Assembly: GCA_030295235.1 (NCBI GenBank)
Contig: AP026127.1
Location: 64,501 to 128,500 of the forward strand
DNA from: Fistulifera solaris
Taxonomy: Eukaryota; Bacillariophyta; Bacillariophyceae; Naviculales; Stauroneidaceae
DNA length: 64,000 nt
Direction: 5' to 3'
Shown here one piece after another: positions 46,100 through 57,013 of the stretch. Under the pieces are notes generated by a model. It saw nothing but the letters and a program-made list of their open reading frames with translations. It did not search any database and was not told where the DNA came from. Made by a program: the position numbers and the translations under genes. How positions within the stretch are numbered: the stretch's first letter is position 1; every line of letters starts with the position of its first letter.

Positions 46100-48914
46100 C
46101 TAGTCGTCACATGTAACTTCAGTGTAGTCAGAATCGTCCTCCACAATCTCAGTGTATTCCGACAATTCAGGTTCTTCCATTTGGTTCGACTTTTTCTTGC
46201 GATACACGGGTTTATATTGCTTGAAAACACTGGGACGAGCTCGTAAGAGTCCATAAATTGTTCGTAAGTTTTCGAGCTCACGTTTCTCCAGATCGGCCTG
46301 GTGTTGAGCCTCCGTTTGGTTCAAGAAGAATGAGGGTCTGCGTTTCGAGAGTGGAATAAACGATACAACAGCGGCAACCATGAAAGGGTACATCCCTTCC
46401 ACTGCCAGTACAGGATCTACCCAGTCTGAATCGACGGACTCATTATCATCGTATACATCCACGCTTAACAGTTGCTCATTCTCGTCATCCACCGCGCGTA
46501 GCTTACGTGGGATGCTCAAACCATCTTCGAACACTCGAATCAGCGCCTCCAGACCACCGTGAAACGGAGTTTTGGACTCGATTGCTAATTGCAACGGAGT
46601 TTCACCCATATTATTCTTGATGCGTGCCGCTTCCGGGTAAAGCTGTAACAAACTTTCTATCGCGGCAGTTTTTCTCCTCAATACAAAGGGATCACCCGCA
46701 ATCATTTCGCTATCACAAATCCACATACAAACTTGGTGTAAAGGCAAATTGCCCAACTCGTTTACAGGTTCTTTCAATTGTCCAGGATTGCTTTGTGCCG
46801 CAATTAACAAGATCGGCAATGGGCAGCCCGTTAGTCCACATGCGGCGTGTAACGATTTGTATTCCGAAGAGTTGTTGTGTTGTCGAAGGAGCACATCGGC
46901 CCACCGCCAAGCCCACCATTCTTGTGGCGAGTCCATCGATGCTGAGAGCGGCGAAAAGTCACTAACTTTGCTGCTGTCCTTAAAGTGCTCCAAGTTGCTG
47001 CGATACAGCAATTCCAAAGGCCCTCTAACACGGTTTTTGTACGATCGAGCTTCAGCTAAATCAGGCCGTTCTTCCAAAAGGGCCCGCATGACCAGTGTAC
47101 TATCGTCTTGGCTGTCTTGCTTATCGCGATGGAATCTCGAATAGCTCAAAATATGCACGTCGAGTGCTGAAAATCCATCGTCCGTAAACACATAAACGCT
47201 GTGTGGTGCATGCTGCAGCAATGAGCGCACCATAGCAACGCCGTCGTGTAGGTCGTAGTCTTGACCAAGAACGAGACACGCATAAATCAGCGGAGTGTAC
47301 TTTTTGACAGAGCACCGCGTAATGGCCGCTTCCGGACAAGCAGCCACCAATTGCTCAATGAGTTCCAGTGGCGCCATCTCAACATCCGGAAGGCTGCCTT
47401 CTCGCAAAAATGGATTGATGCGGCTCATGACCGCCAAATGCAACGCGGTGGTTCCGTCGGATGGTTCGACGCACTTGGCGTCACGAGGATATAGTTTACA
47501 TTCACAACTAACGGCTTCCCAGTTGCATTGTCTTGCGTACTTGTACAAACGCGTGATCGGGAGTTTTGCTGTAGGACTATCGATGGTATCCGATAACGGT
47601 GTTGCGAGCGCGCCTTCTTGTTCGGCAGGCGCAATTCGTAAGGAAGGTGTTTCGGGCCATTGTGTCGTATCGAAAATATCGTGAACCGTAGGCATTTTCG
47701 GAGACCGGGGAACGGTCCTTTTCGGAAGAATCGCAGGAGTGACTGGAACACCCGCTGAAGTAACGTGCGACATCGTGGCTCTGCGATATCGCTGTCGAGG
47801 TGTTAAACCAGGGGTGAGCGGAGTCTGTGGAATGGGATTTTGCTGGGTGTGAAACTTCGATGAAGGCTTTGTTGTTTTAGGCCTTGTTACTTTCGGTGTA
47901 CCCTCTTGAGATCTCGCCTTTAGCTCGGATCCAAGTGGTAGCTCTCTAGCAACAGTGGTCGATGGTCTTGGTATCGCACCCAGGGAACTACGGCGATACA
48001 TTTTCCCTACACTTTTGGAATTTGTTGGCGCATTCAATGTTTTGTTTTGTCGCGTTCTGTCGACATTAGAATTGACTGGTTGCGGTGATAGGTCATCTTC
48101 GGTCAGCGGCACAGCCGGAATGCTTCCAAGTGATTGTCGTCGTATGCGATGTGTTCGGACTGGCGTCTTTTTCACATTTTTGGGTAATTCTTCTCCTGGT
48201 TTCCAAAATGCGTGTCGTCGTAGTCCCATCAGCTTTCCGAATAATGACTTTGCGGTATCGTTCCGCCGATGGATTGGAACTCGGTGAAGAATTCGAAACC
48301 AGAAGCGATGGACCTGGAGAATGATGCGACGTTGATCGGGGAGATTGTGTAGCACTGGCACTCTCTACGGGAGACTCAGGAACAAGAGTCGTCGAAGGGC
48401 TTTGTATGGGTGATTTCGTTGACTGACAGCTTTTATCATTGCTCTTTGACGATCTAAAACTGCCGCTAGAGATTTCAGATGTCGCTATTTGCTTGCTGTT
48501 CGGAGTCGTTGTTGAACTTTGACTCTGACATTCGCTTTTCGGTCCGAAAATCAGATTCCCTTTCGACTCCCATACTTTGCTAGCCCTTTCTTTCTCTCCT
48601 GTAAACAATTTCTTTATTTTTCCACCCTGACCCTTGACTTGCTCTAGCATCGGAGCCATAAGGCCCGAAGGGGACGAGTTTCCAGGAAAGGTCGTCTTTT
48701 TTCCCAAAGGACTGACGCGTGGGCTTTTCCGTTTCTCTCGATCATCTAATGATGTAAACATTCTTTGTAAGCTTCTGCTTTGAGCAGAGTTAGAAAGAGG
48801 GAAGCACAAATGAAAGAAGTAGTACCTGGTATAATTGCTTGCAACTTCTTTGTTGAACTTTGTCAACAAGGCGCTCACTTCTTCGCCGCCAGCTGCCAAT
48901 TGCCATTCTGACAC
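46100..48914 (-). CDS. Ankyrin-like repeat protein A (long basic N-terminus)
   Basis: The frame opens near 48914 (codon GTG; ATG start or 5' exon not settled) with KFNKEVASNYT. A 51-nt GT-AG intron is possible at 48775-48825; it is a multiple of three with no stop, so retention is also possible. Then a Ser/Thr/Pro-rich basic region of about 350 aa (RRQSLGSIPAVP, RRSSLGAIPRP), with one frame change at CCCAAAAATGTG (about 48180). The C-terminal 480 aa hold ankyrin-like modules: DGTTALHLAV, YTPLIYACLV, DDGFSALDVHIL, LGNLPLHQVCMW, GETPLQLAIE; then a hydrophobic MYPFMVAAVVSFIPL and an acidic YTE-repeat tail (SEYTEIVEDDSDYTEVT). Likely a cytosolic scaffold or peripheral membrane protein. Head-to-head with its paralogue at 49280. 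Confidence 0.78.
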
Positions 48915-49279
48915 TCTCAGCCTGTTTGCTGTTTGCGTCTTTGCGCCAAAATTTCAAAATTTTGAAAGGACCAATACATGTACTTTATCCGCTACAGCTC
49001 TTCTTTTGACTAGGTCTTTGTGTAGTTGGATGGTCATTGCCGGTCATGACACATAAGTTACGTATCAAGCGTGAACGAAATGCCCAGCTTCCCAAAGTAT
49101 CACCCACACTCTTGTAAAGTGTAAAAGACGTATTTCGATGTTTCTCCGCAAAGCCGCAAAATAGAATAGTCACCCATTTTCGTCGCTTCTTTTGCCCGTG
49201 GTGCCTCGCCATTGCTTCGATGAAAAGAGAGAAATACGGCAAAAGTGCCACTTTTACCTACACAACGACTTGAAAAGCC
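48915..49279. promoter_or_regulatory. Shared divergent promoter region
   Basis: About 365 bp separate the start regions of two paralogous ankyrin-like genes pointing away from each other, so both promoters must lie here. No strong core element was identified. Confidence 0.5.
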
Positions 49280-51453
49280 ATGAAACAGGAAATGCAAAAG
49301 AATTTGAGTTCGGGGAGTCTGACGACCAAGCGAAAGACGCCAGCTCGCACACAGAGTGCAAGAGTCGGTACGCCCAATGAAACGTTTCCACAATCGTCGG
49401 CATTAGACATGCCTCGTGTTCCAAGCTCCGGAAAACTACCAACCCGAAGCAAATCGCACCGACTGGAACGGAATCAAACTGATTCTGCGGCGAATGCAAC
49501 TTTCGTCGATCCATCAATTTTGAAATCGACCAAAGAAAAGAAGATTAAAGGAGACGCTGAACCGAAAAGAAACGATATTCGGCGCACTCACAGTTCTCGA
49601 TCAGTTCTAAAAACAGCAGATGTGTCATCCGACCAGGATATGGCGAATGCAATCTTCACTCACCCAGTCCTGCCCAAATCAACAATCGACAAGAAAGGAG
49701 ATAACGAAAGCAAACGTCGAGGTATTCGACGGAGTCATAGCGCCCGGTCCAATCTTACAGCAGAGAAATCGGATCAAGCTATGGAACGGGCCTTGAGTTC
49801 AGGGAGTTTGTCGTCAAGGCGGAGTGGTATCTCCCGGACGAATAGCGACCGAAGCAAGACATTGAATGCCACCTTTCCCGATCCAACGGCAAAGTCAAAG
49901 GATGTGCAGCAGCAACTATTCAACTTGACTTCCAGTTCTCACTCCAATCGATCGCGAAAGACCGCCTCACAACCCAAGGTGAAGAATGTAGATGAGATAA
50001 CACCGGATCCGTCCTGGACACCCCTATATCTCTATGCACGTCAAGCAAACTGGAAAGCGGTCAGTCGACAGTGCCGAAAGCTACCTCGCGATGCCAAATG
50101 TGTCGACCCGACGGATGGTACGACCGCGTTACATTTGGCAGTGATCAGTCGAACCAACCCGACGTTTCGGAATCTATACGAGAAAGATACGCCACCGGCA
50201 CCCTTAGAGCTCATTGAAGAGCTAGCGGCAGCTTGTCCCGAAGCCGGTATTATACGGTGCCATTTGAAATCGTACACACCTTTGTGCTACGCATGCTCCG
50301 TCTATGAACGAGAGTACAATTTGCAAAATGCCAAACTCATTGCCCGAATATTATTAGAGCACGCACCGCACAGTGCCTACGTCTTCACCGACGATGGCTT
50401 ATCGGCCTTGGATGTCCACATTTTAAAGTGTTCGCGGTTGTTTAAGAAGGAGCCGAAAACAGATAGCACCATTGTACTCAAGGCACTACTTGACGCCCAT
50501 CCTCGTTTGGCGAAAACACGATGCTACAACGATAAAGTGCGAGGACCAATCGAGATGCTCTATCGTTCCAACCGAGAAAAATTCAAGAAGATTGCAAGCA
50601 AAAGGAATCCCCGGATTCGTGGTGGGCGTGGACGTGGGTGAACAGTTTGCTTCGAAGTTGTTCTGGTCCATCGAGAACCAATGCTCTTCATTCGGCATCG
50701 GGAGTAAATGGATGCCCGGTAGCCATACTGAAGATTGCCGCACAGAATTATCCGCAATATCTCAGTCAGCCCGTGGATGAGTCGGGCAATACGCCTTTGC
50801 ATGAAGTTTGCATGTGGATTGATGAGCAAAACGAAGAAGAAATGACGGAGTTCATCAATCAGCGCAAGCGAGAAGCTATTCAATGTCTATTGCGACTGAA
50901 CTCAAAGGTTTGTAGAATGAAGAATATTTATGGGGAAACCCCCTTGCAATTGGCTATTGAATCACAGACTCCGTACCAGCGCGGAATCCAGGCGTTGGTG
51001 CGCTCGTATCCGGGAGCACTGTCGGTGCCGCGCTCGCTAAGGTCTGTCGAAGATGAGAATGCAAAACTATTGAGCGTTGATCTCTACAATGATAACGAGT
51101 CGGTCGATTCCGAGTGGGAAAACCCTGTTTTGGCAGTGGAAGGGATGTTTCCGTTTATGGTTGCCGCTGTTGTTGCTGTTGAGCCTGCTTCATGGGGATC
51201 ACGAGAAATTCATCTACACGGGAGTAGTAGCGTCAAGAACGCTGAGCAAATGAAGAAGAAAACTCTTGCCAGTCTTGACACAATCTACGGTCTACTGCGA
51301 GCAAAACCGAGTATGCTTGGGCTCTATAAGCCAGTCTATGTCAGGCTTGATTTCAGTGAATCGGAAGAATACACTGACGAATACGTGGAAGAAACAGAGA
51401 GCGAGTACACTGAAGTCACACAGGAAGACGAAGATGATGATGTTTCTTCATAG
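49280..51453 (+). CDS. Ankyrin-like repeat protein B, one frameshift
   Basis: ATG at 49280. The N-terminal 230 aa are basic and Ser-rich with internal short repeats (LSSGSLTTKRKTPARTQSAR; LSSGSLSSRRSGISRTNSDR), unlike protein A in sequence but alike in character. From WKAVSRQCRKLPRDAKCVDP on, it is collinear with protein A (DGTTALHLAV, YTPLCYACSV, DDGLSALDVHIL). At about 50603 the frame changes in AGCAAAAGGAATCC, and KESPDSWWAWTWVNSLLRSC continues, matching SPQEWWAWRWADVLLRQ of A. The end carries NTPLHEVCMW, GETPLQLAIE, FPFMVAAVV and an acidic YTE tail. Role unknown; probably the product of an inverted duplication. Confidence 0.78.
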
Positions 51454-52445
51454 ACTAATGTAATCGTAATCGAAATAGATTCCAAGCTCAGAGATCAACG
51501 CCTCAAAGCTTACAGTACAAATGTATCTACTTCAGCGTTTTATTCCGACAAAACGTTACATTTCATTCTAAAGATGTGGGCCGTCCTCCTCCTATGTCCC
51601 AGAAGACATCTAGTAGTGCAGGACCCTCCTCACCGGGGGAATGTAAGCTGCTTATCGATTTCCATGAGAAACGTTTTTACCTGGTAGTTTTATGGACAGA
51701 GATGATCACTGATGTCGTGGCATATCCAACTTAGCACGACAGGGAAAAATTTGTAAGGGAATATAACCAGCAAAAGTCCGTAAAAGATATAGCGTAGCCC
51801 GGCGCGCCATTTTTCTGGTTCACAACCAACCCACAGCTCCACATGCATAGCAAGTAGCAGGTGGTCTAACAAGCAGTTTCAAAGCCGTTTTTCTTGCCTA
51901 AACATCCTAAGCCTTTGGCGTGAACTATTGCTTCTGCCAAAACCCTACTCGACAAGAAGAACCTATTGAAGATAAAAAAACAATCAATAGAAAATAAAAA
52001 AAAGTTAGAAGCATGTCAACTTTTACACTTGTGGCTGCAAAGAATGTCCTTTGCATCCTTTCCAAGCATCTCCGTCCGTCAAAACCTCGTCAAGGTTCAC
52101 TAGAAGTTCTACACGAGAAGTTCCTTTGCGATAACTTCGTGTTAAAATTATTGATTCCTAGGAACGGCGTTAAAATGCTGCGAAGAGTACAGATGCGCGT
52201 TTGCGTGATTTATCCTCACATTAGGGATAGCTCGCCGTAACCGTTAACTGTTGTTTCACAAAATCACGAACACTACCACTGCATTTAGATGTATTCCTAC
52301 TTTTTCTCGTATACAGACTTGAACACGTGACACGACGCGTCTAAGTTCGAAGGCTAAAGCAACGAGCGCGTTTTGCACTTAAACAATTCACCTGCAAGTG
52401 TAAATGCTCAGTGAATCGCTGACTACGCGTTGGGCCTACGAGAGG
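51454..52445. other. Intergenic, no gene seen
   Basis: The ORF at 52013-52240 (+) opens with a basic stretch but shows no domain or conserved pattern. Short ORFs only. Confidence 0.35.
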
Positions 52446-52566
52446 CAAAAATCTGCCTCCAGGCAGAAAAATCTGCCTCCAGGCAGAAAAATCTGCCTCC
52501 GCGCAGAAAAATCTGCCTCCGCGCAGAAAAATCTGCCTCCAGGCAGAAAAATCTGCCTCCGCGCGA
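52446..52566. repeat. Six tandem 20-bp units, TCTGCCTCCAGGCAGAAAAA type
   Basis: Units alternate between TCTGCCTCCAGGCAGA (a perfect 7-bp-armed palindrome) and TCTGCCTCCGCGCAGA, separated by AAAA. The word TTCTGCCTC is also the inner end of the mini-element arms at 54670, and the array sits at the left edge of the Harbinger-like block. Confidence 0.92.
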
Positions 52567-52727
52567 CTATTATGCTCGCGACGCTCGACGCTCGCATAAG
52601 GTTTTTCGACCTCCAACCTGCTATCGACGCTCGACGCATTCAATGAATTCTTTCGATGGAACAAATAAAATAGTGCGAAGCTTTGATTGACTCTTTGCAA
52701 GATAAACTCAACGATTATTATATTGAC

Positions 52728-53453
52728 ATGGCAGCGCGTAAGAAGCCTATTGATTGGCGAAACAGCGAGGCTCGCGTGATCATTATCACGGAACTTGAAT
52801 TGAAAAGGTTGCCTCTTGACGAAAAGGAGTGCTCAGCAGAACAAGCTTGGGAGAAATATGGCAAAATGGTTGAATTTGCCCATGTTCCTTTCAGCCAATT
52901 TAAGGCCCGTCTAGCAGACCACAGATTACAGGCAAGCCGAGTTGACTGGAAGAACAGCAAAGCTCGAACAATATTGATTGAAGATCTTCATGAGGGTTTC
53001 TTGCCACTTGACGAAGAAGATCTTTCGGCCGAGGAAGCGTGGGAGTCAGTCTACTCGCTCCTTGACGAGTTTTTGGATGTTCCATTTGAGCAGTTTGAAG
53101 TCCGTCTTGCTGATCATAGAGCTCAAGTAAAAAAGGAATATCTTGCGTCGATTAGAGATGAAGTCGCATTTATCAACAGTCGGCGGCTTTATCCACGTTC
53201 ACCACTCAACCGCAAAGGAGAAAAGGTATTTGACATGACTACCGCACAAGAGATGCTTCGGCAAGACATCAAGAATGGGGTTGGTAAGTCGAAAAGCCCT
53301 GAACAAATTCGCCTTTCGCGCAAGGAGTACATGGAGTTTGACAAGACAATTTTCCATGGTCGCGTTCGCCAAGCAATTCGCCGCGACAAATTTGAGAACT
53401 TTATGAAAAGAAGAAGAGCAAGAAGAAGGGAAGTAGTACTTAGTGATAATTGA
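52728..53453 (+). CDS. Two-repeat W-x-S-x-AR domain protein, candidate transposon accessory factor (241 aa)
   Basis: ATG at 52728 (MAARKKP); the in-frame upstream codon at 52683 is TTG. Residues 9-72 and 75-139 are tandem copies of a module of about 65 aa: DWRNSEARVIIITELELKR, then PLDE, SAEQAWE, VPFSQFKARLADHR; the second copy reads DWKNSKARTILIEDL and VPFEQFEVRLADHR. This W-(K/R)-x-S-x-A-(R/K) module recurs in stramenopile and other algal genomes in unnamed proteins. A Lys/Arg-rich tail (KRRRARRRE) suggests nuclear location or nucleic-acid binding. Its position tail-to-tail with a Harbinger transposase suggests it is the element's second protein; that is inference. The frame is intact, unlike its neighbour. 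Confidence 0.6.
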   Translation: MAARKKPIDWRNSEARVIIITELELKRLPLDEKECSAEQAWEKYGKMVEFAHVPFSQFKARLADHRLQASRVDWKNSKARTILIEDLHEGFLPLDEEDLSAEEAWESVYSLLDEFLDVPFEQFEVRLADHRAQVKKEYLASIRDEVAFINSRRLYPRSPLNRKGEKVFDMTTAQEMLRQDIKNGVGKSKSPEQIRLSRKEYMEFDKTIFHGRVRQAIRRDKFENFMKRRRARRREVVLSDN

Positions 53454-53695
53454 TAGGTTGATATGTAAAATTGCTGTTGTGATCGTGCCTAGCATTTTCT
53501 GTCGACGATACGATGACGACTCGCGTGTCCCGCGTGCGTTTCCCTTACGTAACGGGACTCGTTTTAGTCGTGCCGTTTTTTCGTTTTCTCTCAGCGTCCT
53601 TATGCGGTGCAAAACAGCACTTTTTGTGTCTATCGTCGTCGTCTCGATGATTCTATCATTACAAACGAAACGAATGTTAACGTTAGCCATTTAAT

Positions 53696-54606
53696 TCAAA
53701 CGTCAAAGATAGGACTACCGTTGTCCATCTGGTATTGAACTGTGACGACAACAGCTTGAATGCCAGCTTGTGCTTAATCTTGATGTCGTGCCGGTAAGTC
53801 TCATTGCAGCACGTTGAAGTTCTTGATTCTCCCATTAAAGCTTTCATGTCGTGAGCGTGCTCGCGATTTTAACCTCTCCACTTCGGCGTTGCCTAACCTG
53901 TTTGGCAAAGAAAGTTTTCTCTGTTCGTGAGGCACACTCGTTCGATAGCCTCTGTCGGCAATCACAAGGTCACCGAGAGCAATTTTGTCCAGTAAGCCGC
54001 CTTCGCGAAGGATCGTTATGTCGTGTTTTCCCCCTGGATGCGGCCCATTCATCCAAACACATCGTGGCTCAAAGATCGATAGTGCAATTTCGTATTTAAC
54101 AGCTCCGTGGTTGATTTTGTGCGAGTAGTATCCTCTGTTGACTGGTTCATCGTCATGCTGAACCTCGTCAATCTTCATGTCTGTTCCGTCAACTGAAATA
54201 ACAAATTGCGCTGGATGCGGTTCGTTTAAGCGCGCCTCCCACTTAATTTTGATGTGCTTCAGCATCGAAATTCGTTCGATCCAGCTCCACAAAGGCTTTC
54301 CCTGTGCATACGACAGTCCAATATCAAATCGCTTCGCAAATTGTTCCGTATTTTTGGGGTAAGTAAACAGAAAATAGTGAGCACGTAAAAAGAAATCCAG
54401 TCCCCAACCGCTTTTCTCTTTTCATTCAAGACAAGGCCTGGAATTTGTGTGGTAATAAGATCATTCCACATATCCGCTAATGCGTCATGTGAAGAACCAT
54501 AATGTTTCTTGAAATGTTTAATTTGATTGTCCATGGACTCATTTTCCCAGGCAATGGAGAGAATGTAGAGTCCTCGTTTGAGAATAGTTGCTGCATTGAA
54601 AGCCAT
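53696..54606 (-). pseudogene. Harbinger-type DDE transposase, three or more frameshifts
   Basis: ATG at 54606 (MAFNAATILKRGLYIL). The frame changes at GAAAAGAGAAAAGCGG (about 54412), then LDFFLRAHYFLFTYPKNTEQ and WSWIERISMLKHIKIKWEAR lead to the catalytic blocks VISVDGTDM, WMNGPHPGGKHDITILREGG, VIADRGY and RARSRHESFNGRIKNF. It breaks again after NVL (about 53813; YRHDIKIKHKLAF in the next frame) and returns for VTVQYQMDNGSPIFDV, ending with TGA at 53696-53698. It is a different lineage from the intact transposase at 16-17 kb. Confidence 0.82.
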
Positions 54607-54669
54607 GTTGGGGCATTTGTGTTTGTATGAATTTTTTCGAAGAGAAGCAAAGTAAAGGATCCCGGAAAG

Positions 54670-54739
54670 GACGTTAAAATTCTGCCTCTCAGTACAAATT
54701 TCTACGTGAGAGCCTACGGCGTGGCAGAATTTTAACGTC
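54670..54739. mobile_element. Palindromic mini-element, copy 3 (complete, 70 bp)
   Basis: Perfect 17-bp terminal inverted repeats: GACGTTAAAATTCTGCC at the left and GGCAGAATTTTAACGTC at the right, with a 36-bp non-palindromic centre. Copies lie at 10224-10314 and, inverted, at 21299-21389. No target duplication is evident. It is too small to code and could be a MITE mobilised by a Harbinger-type transposase. Confidence 0.85.
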
Positions 54740-55090
54740 GTTTCAAAAGCAAGAGAGAGGGGCGCAAAGCCTTGTAAATAAAGCTAGTTAACGGTGGTTG
54801 CCTATGTCTTAAAATTTAAAAAGTACAGGACATCGCATTGCCGTTTGAATTATGTTCGTTGCTGTTTGATTGTTGTTCGTTGCCGTTTGAAATAGTCCGT
54901 TGTCCTTGGATTGGCATTCAAGTAAAACACATAGGAACTTTCCTGTTAAGTGGTGGGTAATTTTTCGTAGCGAACAACAAGAGACGTTCATGTGAAGCGA
55001 CCGTTGAAGTGAAAATGCAGCAATTTTTACCACCGCGAAGGTGCCACAAAATGGACCAGGGCGAAATCCACAAGCAGTTGAGACTACGTC

Positions 55091-56258
55091 GTGTTCAGGG
55101 ACGCTGAAGTAGCAGCAACAAAGAACGGCGGCTCTGTATTTAATGTGGGCATTCCCGATCTTGTTAAACTAAACTCGGAATACAAATCTCTCGGACGCGC
55201 AGAAAAAGATTGTCTCCAACAAGCTGTACGGCTTCAAAAAACTAACCAAAAAAACCTATCGCAGACTGGAAGAAGAGTATCAAGAGCAGAAAGGCTGCCT
55301 TCAATCCTTGGCAGCATTAATTGTAAGGCTCACCATGAACAACGCTGAAACCGATCACGACGGAATGGACACTGATTTTGAGACCGAGAGTCCAAGCTTT
55401 GACCCTGCCGGGGATTATCCTGAAGGGTCCAGAGTTCGCTTTCCTGAATCGATTCTAAGGAACGGCGCAACCCAATCCCCGGTCCGATCTCCGACCCGGT
55501 CTTCGGTGAAGTCTCCACCTCGATCAACAACGCGGTTGACTCCAAACGTTAACGGTCTTACTGCTGATCTGGCTGCACTCAGGTTTTCCGTCCAGCCTGT
55601 CGAGGGGACATTGGAGGATCCTTTTATCTTGTTTGCAAATGTCGGAAAGCCAATTTGGAGTTCATCATCTATAAAACGTATCTCAAAGATGAAGCCCGCG
55701 CCAAATGCGTCCACAAAAAAACAATCACTGCGTGCTAGCGAATGTGCTGTACTGTGTGCATCGCGTTTTACCCGTCCGGTACTCACAATTTGCCCCGCTA
55801 TTTCTTTTTTTTTTAAAAAGGGTTTATGAGACTATTGTGATCTTCAAGCAGTCGCAGCTGCTCGACATCGACAAATGGCATGCATGGGCACCCTCTGCAA
55901 ATGAGTTGCAAGTACAACCGTCATCTTGCGGACAAGTGTATCATGGTTAAAAAACCCATGGTGGATCATCACGCGCAGGAGCTTTTTGCAGATGCGGTGA
56001 AGGCGGATCGTTCGATCTTGCAGAGGGCCATCAAGCGTTTGTTAATACGACAAAGGAAAAATTTGTCTATATTCTTATCGTCTTGCCGGAGAACTTGGGT
56101 TCTATCTACAAAGATGGATTTTCTCCGGACGGCCGAAAACGGGCTATGATACTACGGTGACTCTGCTGAAGAAGGACGTTCACCAGTATAGTAAGCACAT
56201 GCACGAGCAAGTCGTTAACATCTCCTGGTACCGCGCTTGGGGCGAGGCAAGGGCGTAG
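55091..56258 (+). pseudogene. Decayed gene of unknown function
   Basis: Protein-like pieces follow each other in changing frames: GIPDLVKLNSEYKSLGRAEK (55154-55213); a Pro/Ser/Arg-rich region (SPVRSPTRSSVKSPPRST) and TLEDPFILFANVGKPIWSS; YETIVIFKQSQLLDIDKWHA (55827-55890); KPMVDHHAQELFADAVKADR; KEKFVYILIVLPENLGSIYK; KDVHQYSKHMHEQVVNISWY. The order looks collinear, with indels, one at a T8 run near 55805. No family recognised; it could be part of the neighbouring mobile DNA or an ordinary gene with sequence errors. Confidence 0.45.
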
Positions 56259-56418
56259 CCCAAAGAAAGCAACAAAGTCGAGCAAACTCAAATAAAGTCG
56301 GCCGTGCAACCTATCATCATCACAAGAGAACAGAAGCAGAGCTATAATTCCAACGCTTGCTCAATTCATTACGAAGTAATAGATAAAGCTATAGTATCGT
56401 TTTATCTGAATTCCAAGT

Positions 56419-56895
56419 TTATCGGCGTTTTCGAGAATCAGTCTTCACCTCTGGCATAGAATAAAATGTTGAATCATCATCCAAGTCTTCAAGTCTAGCC
56501 TCTAGGGTAACTCCAAAAAGTTCTGCAAATTCAGTAACATGCTCAACGTCGATATGGCATATCGCTAGGAGCTTGCATGCTTGATTCATCAAAGCCCATG
56601 CCTCGGGTCGCTTCTTCATGACAGCTCCTGAAATGGTTTTTGGGTCGAACTGCTCAACATTGACAATATTTTCCGTCATTACGCCCACACTAGATGTAGC
56701 ATCCTTGCTAACAAAGACGTAGGTCTTCATTGCTGTTGGTTCCTTAGTGGGATCCAACCATCCCCACTTTCCTTTGTACTTTCCTCCGACAAATTTCACT
56801 CTTGCTCCGACATGGCGTCTTTGTCCATTCTGCTGAGGACGAGCAGTAGCTCCATTCTGCTGAGGACGAGCGGATGCTCCGTTCTGGGTTGGCAT
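56419..56895 (-). CDS. KOW-like small protein (158 aa)
   Basis: ATG at 56895 (MPTQNGASARPQQNGATARP). A short low-complexity N-terminus repeats PQQNGA, then GARVKFVGGKYKGKWGWLD has the look of a KOW/SH3-like motif (G-x-Y-x-G-x-x-G), followed by a domain of about 100 aa (VMTENIVNVEQFDPKTISGA; LLAICHIDVEHVTEFAELF) and a basic end (DSRKRR). KOW motifs occur in ribosomal and transcription-elongation proteins, but this is not one of those families by length. The upstream in-frame extension to 56955 lacks similarity. Frame intact. Confidence 0.5.
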   Translation of the reverse strand: MPTQNGASARPQQNGATARPQQNGQRRHVGARVKFVGGKYKGKWGWLDPTKEPTAMKTYVFVSKDATSSVGVMTENIVNVEQFDPKTISGAVMKKRPEAWALMNQACKLLAICHIDVEHVTEFAELFGVTLEARLEDLDDDSTFYSMPEVKTDSRKRR

Positions 56896-57013
56896 ACTCT
56901 GTATTTTTAGAAAAATTGTGAGGATCATCGTGGAACTCCTTCGTGAAGAATCCACAAACTGATATTGCCATAAGTGATCTCCAGAGGGTCACGATTTTGA
57001 CCTTACAAATCAC

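Larger units (their letters stand above)
52446..54739. mobile_element. Harbinger-like DNA transposon block (two convergent ORFs), boundaries tentative
   Basis: A repeat-domain ORF (+) and a DDE_Tnp_4 transposase (-) converge with 240 bp between their stops. PIF/Harbinger elements commonly carry a transposase and a second DNA-binding protein. The left limit is taken at the TCTGCCTCC array and the right at the palindromic element containing TTCTGCCTC; long terminal inverted repeats were not established. Confidence 0.5.

Noticed and set aside
52446-52566. CRISPR-like array
   Set aside because: Units are contiguous with no unique spacers, and the host is eukaryotic.
52341-52700. ORFs with repeated SAWRQIFL / LPPGRKICLRAEKS units
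   Set aside because: Translations of the 20-bp tandem array in every frame; not a protein gene.
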